A stretch of DNA of 64,000 bases, from NCBI GenBank assembly GCA_965246905.1, contig CBDFFZ010000009.1, positions 124,001 through 188,000 on the forward strand, written 5' to 3'. The notes under the pieces were generated by a model. The model saw only the letters and a program-made list of their open reading frames with translations. It was not told the DNA's origin and did not search any database. Position 1 is the first letter of the stretch. Every line of letters begins with the position of its first letter. Position numbers and translations under genes: made by a program. This DNA is from UBA1952 sp965246905. Its GTDB lineage: Bacteria; Bacteroidota; Bacteroidia; Chitinophagales; Chitinophagaceae. Shown here piece after piece: positions 59,243-64,000 of this stretch.

Positions 59243-60760
59243 ATGAATTTTACCGCGAAGCAATGTTTTTTATCGCTGCTTGCCTGCCTGTTTACAACGC
59301 TGGTTATCTATAGCTGTACGCACAAGCGTACGGTTGATGAAGCTGGAACTGCAAATAGCCGCTACCCGGACAAGATTGCTTCCATTTTTGTAAGCCGTTG
59401 CGCTACTGCCGGTTGCCATAATGCATCTTCTTACAATAACGCAGCCGCTCTGCGTCTCGATACCTGGGATAAGCTGTTTGACGGCAGTAGCCACGGCGCT
59501 GTGGTTATTCCTTATGATGATTCCAACAGCTCACTGCTTTATTATATCAATACGGATCCTTCACTGGGTATTGTAGCCTCTCCGCGTATGCCTTATGTAA
59601 ATGGAGACCCCCATAATGATGCGCCGCTCACTAAGGAAGAATACTTAACTGTGCGCGACTGGATACGCTCTGGCGCGCCGGATAAGGACGGCAATATTCC
59701 CTTTGCAGATAATGCCGCTACCCGCCAGAAAATATACCTTACCGAGCAGGGCTGCGACCTTCTAAGCGTGATAGATGCGGAGCGCAAGGTGATTATGCGC
59801 AATATCCGGATCGGGAGGAGTGATGCTATTGAATCCCCGCACTGCGTAAGGGTTTCGAAAGACGGAAAATACGCTTATGTGGCCTTTACCAACGGCCTTT
59901 ATATGCATAAGATCAATACAACAACAGATGCTATTGAAGGTGAAGTTAAGCTCAGTGAAAACTCTGAATCGGCGCAATGGAATGTGCTGCATATCTCGGA
60001 TGATGGTGCGCACGTAATGGTTTCGGATCTTGCGAAGGGCAACCTGAAGATCATTAATACCGCCACTATGACCATCGAGCTGAGCTATGGCACCAATACT
60101 TTTGCCAACCCGCATGGTATAGAATCCAATGCCGCTTTCGATACTTTTTTTGTAACCGGGCAGAAGGGCAACATTGTCTATAAAATCCCTAAGAAAGCAT
60201 CTTACAAAACCATTAGTGTGGACGGACAGCCGGCCAATCTGAATGACTTCGGCCTCAACCTGCACGAGATCCTGATGGTGCCCGACCATTCGAAATACTT
60301 TCTCACCTGCGAGAACAGCAACGAGGTACGCGTGATGGATGCCCACAGCGATACGCTCATCTATGTGTTCGGCAACCTGCCTGCCAAGCCGCAGGAGCTA
60401 TCCGTATCGCATGTGCAGCCTTATATGTTTGTAACGTGCATGGAGGCGCCCAACCCTACGGATGCGAATAAGAAAGGCGCAGTGCTGGTGATCAATTACA
60501 ATACAATGAAGATTATTGCTACTATTTACGGCGATTTCTACCAACCGCACGGCATTACGGTAGATGACGACCGTCAGCAATTTTATGTAGCCAGCGCTAA
60601 TATTTCTGCTACAGGCCCTGCTCCGCACCATGTATCCCAATGCGCGGGCCGTAATGGCTGGTACAGCATTTACGATATAAATACGCTAAAGCCATTGAAC
60701 AATACCCGGTATGAGACAACGGTAGCGCCTTATTCATCAGATACACGGTTTAAAAAATAA
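59243..60760 (+). CDS. Cytochrome-like lipoprotein with a YncE-type propeller
   Basis: The 505-residue protein has a lipoprotein-like signal (MNFTAKQCFLSLLACLFTTL, cysteine near 27 in YSCTHK). A small domain with RCATAGCHNAS (about 50-60) resembles a cytochrome c haem site, but its spacing is CX4CH rather than CX2CH. A downstream RMPYVNG methionine (about 115-121) could be the second iron ligand. A seven-bladed YncE-like propeller covers about 160-490 (LLSVIDAERKV, YAYVAFTNGLYM, LKIINTATMTI, QPHGITVDDD). Such proteins are found in the periplasm or on the surface and may take part in electron transfer. The start at 59243 is chosen because it begins directly with the signal; an earlier in-frame ATG at 59066 lies inside the divergent gene. 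Confidence 0.8.
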   Translation: MNFTAKQCFLSLLACLFTTLVIYSCTHKRTVDEAGTANSRYPDKIASIFVSRCATAGCHNASSYNNAAALRLDTWDKLFDGSSHGAVVIPYDDSNSSLLYYINTDPSLGIVASPRMPYVNGDPHNDAPLTKEEYLTVRDWIRSGAPDKDGNIPFADNAATRQKIYLTEQGCDLLSVIDAERKVIMRNIRIGRSDAIESPHCVRVSKDGKYAYVAFTNGLYMHKINTTTDAIEGEVKLSENSESAQWNVLHISDDGAHVMVSDLAKGNLKIINTATMTIELSYGTNTFANPHGIESNAAFDTFFVTGQKGNIVYKIPKKASYKTISVDGQPANLNDFGLNLHEILMVPDHSKYFLTCENSNEVRVMDAHSDTLIYVFGNLPAKPQELSVSHVQPYMFVTCMEAPNPTDANKKGAVLVINYNTMKIIATIYGDFYQPHGITVDDDRQQFYVASANISATGPAPHHVSQCAGRNGWYSIYDINTLKPLNNTRYETTVAPYSSDTRFKK

Positions 60761-60802
60761 CGGGAGATTCCGTTCTTTGCAGTGTAATTAAAATGCGTTC
60801 CC

Positions 60803-61141
60803 ATGCTTACTGTTTCCCTGCACAATATCCGTATTCACGGCAGGCATGGCCTTTATCCGGAAGAAGCGGTGCTCGGCAACTGGTTTGAGGTAGATGTGGA
60901 TGTACGCACAACGATTACCGATGGCGCCGAATGGCCTTTTATAGATTATACAGCCATTAATAAAGCTGTGCATGAAGTATTCGTAAAGCCCACCAAGCTG
61001 CTGGAAACACTGGTACTTGCTATTCATTTTTCCTTAAAAGCGCTGACCCCGGAAGATTCTGTAATTACCGTTGCCATCCGCAAGATGCACCCGCCTATGC
61101 CGGGCGATGTGGGCTATGCACAGGTACGGTATGAGGGATGA
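60803..61141 (+). CDS. folB: Dihydroneopterin aldolase FolB
   Basis: FolB cleaves dihydroneopterin to hydroxymethyl-dihydropterin, the precursor for the FolP substrate. The 112-residue protein shows LHNIRIHGRHGLYPEEAVLG at 5-24, with the catalytic glutamate and tyrosine, then DYTAINKAVHEVF near 50-62 and AIRKMHPPMPG near 91-101, which holds the catalytic lysine. It lies 42 bp after the cytochrome-like gene and may share its transcript. The other folate genes in the window are folP and folD. Confidence 0.94.
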   Translation: MLTVSLHNIRIHGRHGLYPEEAVLGNWFEVDVDVRTTITDGAEWPFIDYTAINKAVHEVFVKPTKLLETLVLAIHFSLKALTPEDSVITVAIRKMHPPMPGDVGYAQVRYEG

Positions 61142-61238
61142 TTGTTTTGCCTGCGCTGAAAGGATACTGCCTTTTCATCAATCAGCCCAGTTTTTATCCT
61201 GTTTCTGTCGTCACTAAGAAACATCCTCTTTTCTCTGT

Positions 61239-61901
61239 ATGAAACGCATTTTGTTATTCACGCTCATTGGCCTGCTAAGCCTCAGCGTGCAGGGGGCTAG
61301 GCATAAACGCTTTACCCGGGACGAGAAGCGCGCCCTATATGCATCACCAAAAGCAATAACCGGCAATCTGGGCTTAGGTGCAGTTGGCGGCTATGCAGCG
61401 GCATCGCTTGGGTTAGAGTTTGAGCAGTTTATTGATTCTTCCGGTTTCTTATCTGCAACAGTGAAAGCGGCGGCTTACCTGGGAGGGCACTTAGGGAGCG
61501 GCCCTATCAAGGAAGGAGAGGTATGGTCTCAGAACTATGGTTACTATGTAGCACCGGGCATACGCTTCCATCCGCTCCGGAATTGGCATAGCGTGGATCT
61601 TGGGGTAGGGGTAGCGGCCGCATTAGGCTATGGGCGGCGGCGGGATGATTTCAGCTACGGTTATTACAAAGGTGGAGAAAATACGGTGGAAGAAAATTTC
61701 TTCGGGGCAGTGCTGGGAGAGATCACAGTTAATTTCCGGAAGCGCCATTGGCATGGAATACAATCCATTTTTGTTTGCGGCGGTTATATTTATTCCAATG
61801 CAAAGGCAAGAATATATACCAGGACAAACGGACAGCTTTCAAACAGCGAAAATGATCCTGTGTATTTGCAGGTTGGGTTCCGGCTTGGTGGCAGGTGGTA
61901 A
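61239..61901 (+). CDS. Exported barrel-like protein of unknown function
   Basis: The 220-residue protein begins MKRILLFTLIGLLSLSVQGA, a signal peptide. It is rich in alternating aromatic and polar residues (YVAPGIRFHPLR, VDLGVGVAAALGYG, FSYGYYKGGEN) and ends in QVGFRLGGRW. The terminal aromatic residue and the strand pattern point to a small outer-membrane beta-barrel. No family is recognised. It is preceded by 97 bp without a gene and followed by a possible 48-residue frame. It may be related in kind, not in sequence, to the protein encoded at 62211. Confidence 0.7.
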   Translation: MKRILLFTLIGLLSLSVQGARHKRFTRDEKRALYASPKAITGNLGLGAVGGYAAASLGLEFEQFIDSSGFLSATVKAAAYLGGHLGSGPIKEGEVWSQNYGYYVAPGIRFHPLRNWHSVDLGVGVAAALGYGRRRDDFSYGYYKGGENTVEENFFGAVLGEITVNFRKRHWHGIQSIFVCGGYIYSNAKARIYTRTNGQLSNSENDPVYLQVGFRLGGRW

Positions 61902-61954
61902 GGGCTGATCTTGCCTTAACGATACAGGCAGCACAGCATTTCCTCTGATCAATT

Positions 61955-62101
61955 ATGCGCCTGCTTTATGTAAGTGACTATCCCGGCGGTACGCTTAGGG
62001 AGGATTCATTCGATATGGTTATGGAGCGGCAAAAGGCAAATTGCGTCCGTATTTACTACCCGAATGGCATCCTGCAATGCGTAGCTTATTATCTACAGTA
62101 A
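61955..62101 (+). CDS. Possible 48-residue protein
   Basis: ATG 61955 opens a frame of 48 residues beginning MRLLYVSDYPGGTLREDSFD and ending CVAYYLQ. It has no recognisable motif and could be a chance frame, but the composition is protein-like, with few rare stretches. No clear ribosome-binding site precedes it. Confidence 0.3.
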   Translation: MRLLYVSDYPGGTLREDSFDMVMERQKANCVRIYYPNGILQCVAYYLQ

Positions 62102-62210
62102 ATGCCTATTTTTTGCTGGACTACGTACACCCCCGGAGGGAATATTGGCCAAAACAATCCGGCACCAGGCATCCTGGATACAAAGCACCGGCGCCTGTGA
62201 AGCCGCCGCC

Positions 62211-63047
62211 CTAATAATTTAGTATTACTCCAAAATTTCCTCCCCAATTACTATAAGGCAGCCGGTAAGCAGGAATAGTAAAAGTTGTCTGCGGTTCGAT
62301 TTTTTGGTTGTACACGAGCGCGCCAGGTTCATAGTTCACCTGTGTCTGGCTGGGATACCGGCTGTTCTTATAGCTCACTCCATCTACCCTGCTGTCTTCC
62401 AAATTCATCTGGCGGGTCAGGCAGGAAATCTCCATAAAAGTAAGCTCGCCAAAAATGCTGAGCCAGCTCGTAACGGGAACCTGGTAGCCGCCGGTAAGCG
62501 TAAGGCCGAGACTAAATTTCGTCTGCATTTCCGTTCTGTCAAAATAGGTGTGATTATCGCCATAGCCTTCCACTTCCGTAAATACTTTGTTCCTGAGTGG
62601 AATGCACATCCCTGCGCTCCCGAAGAAACTGCGGCGATTACGAATGGGCATGAAGGCTACTCCAGGATTGAGGAACAGCGGACGATCAGCCCATATCGTA
62701 ATCTTGCTGTGAAGGCTATTTTCCGTTTGGTAGCTATTCTTTCTTAGGGCGATGCCTGTGGAAAGGCCAACCTCGATGCCAAACCGGCCGCTCAGAATTA
62801 TTCCTTCTTTAATGCTGCCCTTGTATCCGGTAAAAAGCGAGGCATGGCGGATAAGATAATGCGCGTTCGTAGGGTAAGCTTGCCCCGTGCCAGTGAGTGG
62901 AAACGGATCTGCTTCTATAGTATTGCTGAATGGCAGCGGGCCGATATAGCTTACAGCAATCTTTGTATAAAATAGCTGCGCGGAAAGTATTTGGGTGTCC
63001 AATAAAAAGATGACCAAAAAAAGTATGATGTAACAGTATCTTTTCAT
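62211..63047 (-). CDS. Exported barrel-like protein, 278 residues
   Basis: The protein has a signal peptide (MKRYCYIILFLVIFLLDTQI, ending near LSAQ). Beta-strand patterns follow (GRFGIEVGLSTGIALRKN, FSLGLTLTGGYQVPV, WLSIFGELTFMEI) and a C-terminal GNFGVILNY ends in an aromatic residue. It is probably an outer-membrane barrel. The family is unknown. Unlike most genes here it has a good ribosome-binding site (AAAGGAGAAC) at 7-16 bp before the ATG. It follows purL on the minus strand with a gap of about 90 bp. Confidence 0.72.
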   Translation of the reverse strand: MKRYCYIILFLVIFLLDTQILSAQLFYTKIAVSYIGPLPFSNTIEADPFPLTGTGQAYPTNAHYLIRHASLFTGYKGSIKEGIILSGRFGIEVGLSTGIALRKNSYQTENSLHSKITIWADRPLFLNPGVAFMPIRNRRSFFGSAGMCIPLRNKVFTEVEGYGDNHTYFDRTEMQTKFSLGLTLTGGYQVPVTSWLSIFGELTFMEISCLTRQMNLEDSRVDGVSYKNSRYPSQTQVNYEPGALVYNQKIEPQTTFTIPAYRLPYSNWGGNFGVILNY

Positions 63048-63137
63048 TGAGGTTCTCCTTTAGGTAAATCAATTTTATCCAAAAGGCAGGATTCCTGGTG
63101 AAAGCGTGCCTTCTATAAATTCATCGTTATTAGCTTA

Positions 63138-64000
63138 CTAAGCGTTCAGTATCCGCTCAATCGCCCCATCATAAGCAGCCTGCCAATCTGCAAGGTAGCC
63201 CCAGCCCGCGCCATCAATGCATATCTCGCCAGTGCCATTTACTTTGCCTAAGCAGGTATGCTCCGCGCCCAGTACCTCAGCCTCAAACATACCTTTAAAC
63301 ACAGGATCGATCGTTACCACCACCCGGCTCTGCGCCTCCCCGAAAAGGAAGGCATCCTTGCGTATCGTATGGTCGGTTTCAATCGCAAACCCGAATGGGG
63401 TGCCCATCGCGCTTTCCAGCAGGCAGGCAAACAGGCCGCCTTCGCTTATATCGTGGGCTGAGTGGATGATGTTCTTCTCGATCAGGTTGGCTATTGCTTC
63501 CTGCACTCCGTACTCTTCCTCAAGATCAAAATACGGTGCCGGACTGTGCATTACTCCGCATAGCTGGTGCAGGTATTCCGAGCAGCCCAAATCATTGCGG
63601 CTTGTGCCTACCAGATAAATGAGATCGCCAGGCTGGCGAAAGCGAAGCGTCATTTTATTATCTAAGCTATCCAGCACACCTACCATACCGATGGTTGGTG
63701 TTGGGTACACTGGGCCGTCCTCGCTCTGGTTATAAAAGCTCACGTTACCACCTGTTACCGGCGTACGGAATTTATTGCAGGCCTCGCCCATGCCCTTAAT
63801 CGCATTCACAAACTGGTAATAAACTTCCGGATTATATGGGTTGCCGAAGTTGAGGCAGTTGGTAACGCCTATCGGAGTACCGCCGCTGCATACGATATTC
63901 CGCGCAGCCTCGCTCACCGCAATCATCGTGCCTACATAAGGGTTGGCATATACGTAGCGGCTGTTGCAATCTGTGGTTACCGCAAGAGCTTTTTTGCTGC
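63138..64000 (-). CDS. purL: Phosphoribosylformylglycinamidine synthase, C-terminal part
   Basis: PurL makes formylglycinamidine ribonucleotide in purine synthesis. The frame is open to the window edge, so the N-terminal part is missing; 287 residues are visible. They include PIGVTNCLNFGNPYNPEVYY, KFRTPVTGGNVSFYNQSE, GCSEYLHQL, and HSAHDISEGGLFACLLESAM, all in the order of the synthetase domain repeat 2 of PurL (AIR-synthase-like fold). The visible part fits the smaller PurL of PurLQS systems and ends at the synthetase repeat, without a glutaminase domain. The gene must begin outside the window. Confidence 0.95.
   Translation of the reverse strand, partial: SKKALAVTTDCNSRYVYANPYVGTMIAVSEAARNIVCSGGTPIGVTNCLNFGNPYNPEVYYQFVNAIKGMGEACNKFRTPVTGGNVSFYNQSEDGPVYPTPTIGMVGVLDSLDNKMTLRFRQPGDLIYLVGTSRNDLGCSEYLHQLCGVMHSPAPYFDLEEEYGVQEAIANLIEKNIIHSAHDISEGGLFACLLESAMGTPFGFAIETDHTIRKDAFLFGEAQSRVVVTIDPVFKGMFEAEVLGAEHTCLGKVNGTGEICIDGAGWGYLADWQAAYDGAIERILNA

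Overview
The window reads as the chromosome of a Bacteroidota bacterium, most likely a Chitinophagaceae-like member of the Chitinophagia. The signs are type IX secretion (T9SS) components and cargo (PorP/SprF, a PorE-like OmpA protein, C-terminal sorting domains), an atpD-atpC pair detached from the other ATP synthase genes, a single-chain glycyl-tRNA synthetase, S46 dipeptidyl-peptidase and DUF1599, DUF3109, DUF47 and BT_3928-type proteins. Many start codons are also preceded by the Bacteroidota -7 promoter element TAnnTTTG, in two cases with a perfect TTTG box exactly 19 nt upstream. No tRNA, rRNA, CRISPR array, prophage or complete insertion sequence was seen. All family names are read from motifs; no database was searched.

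Layout. 1-4.1 kb: envelope and housekeeping genes on the minus strand (spermidine-synthase-like fragment, plsY, prmA, PorE-like protein). 4.2-15.5 kb: porP, atpC-atpD, gpsA, a periplasmic propeller-like protein, a tandem pair of lipoproteins, S46 peptidase, glyS. 15.5-18.5 kb: a compact plus-strand group of an Lgt-like membrane enzyme, a radical SAM protein resembling tetraether/membrane-spanning lipid synthases, and two paralogous small membrane proteins; this is the best candidate for an undescribed system. 18.5-26.3 kb: NTF2-like protein, OmpA lipoprotein, L,D-transpeptidase, a GNAT-like protein, three toxin-antitoxin loci (RelBE, an orphan VapB, a VapBC whose toxin lacks a normal start codon), folP and DUF1599 sharing a 15-bp divergent start region, DoxX-like protein. 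26.4-35.2 kb: Yip1 protein, DUF47 plus a Pit phosphate transporter carrying an internal PDZ-like domain, a SWIM/SNF2 ATPase and a polytopic glycosyltransferase-like protein. 35.3-37.9 kb: DUF2256, a degenerate minisatellite, an unrecognised 250-residue protein and 1.2 kb of repeat-rich intergenic DNA.

37.97-46.35 kb: three consecutive T9SS cargo genes (adhesin-like, subtilase, delta-60 propeller), all interrupted by frameshifts. A fourth, small gene near 52.5 kb is also shifted, so sequence error has to be separated from real decay. 46.4-55.4 kb: XRE regulator, alpha/beta hydrolase, CBS protein, DUF3109, rpoN, alanine dehydrogenase, TerB-like protein, uppP, queE, TPR protein. 55.4-64 kb: folD, a hairpin-rich non-coding stretch, nadK, a POTRA/Omp85 protein, a cytochrome-like propeller lipoprotein, folB, two barrel-like proteins and a fragment of purL.

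Working together: gpsA and plsY supply and use glycerol-3-phosphate for phospholipid; folP, folD and folB belong to folate metabolism; DUF47 and Pit form a phosphate uptake operon; PorP, the PorE-like protein and the three cargo genes belong to T9SS biology. Several -7 elements lie only 5-10 bp from the chosen start codon, which corrects start sites and implies very short or absent leaders.
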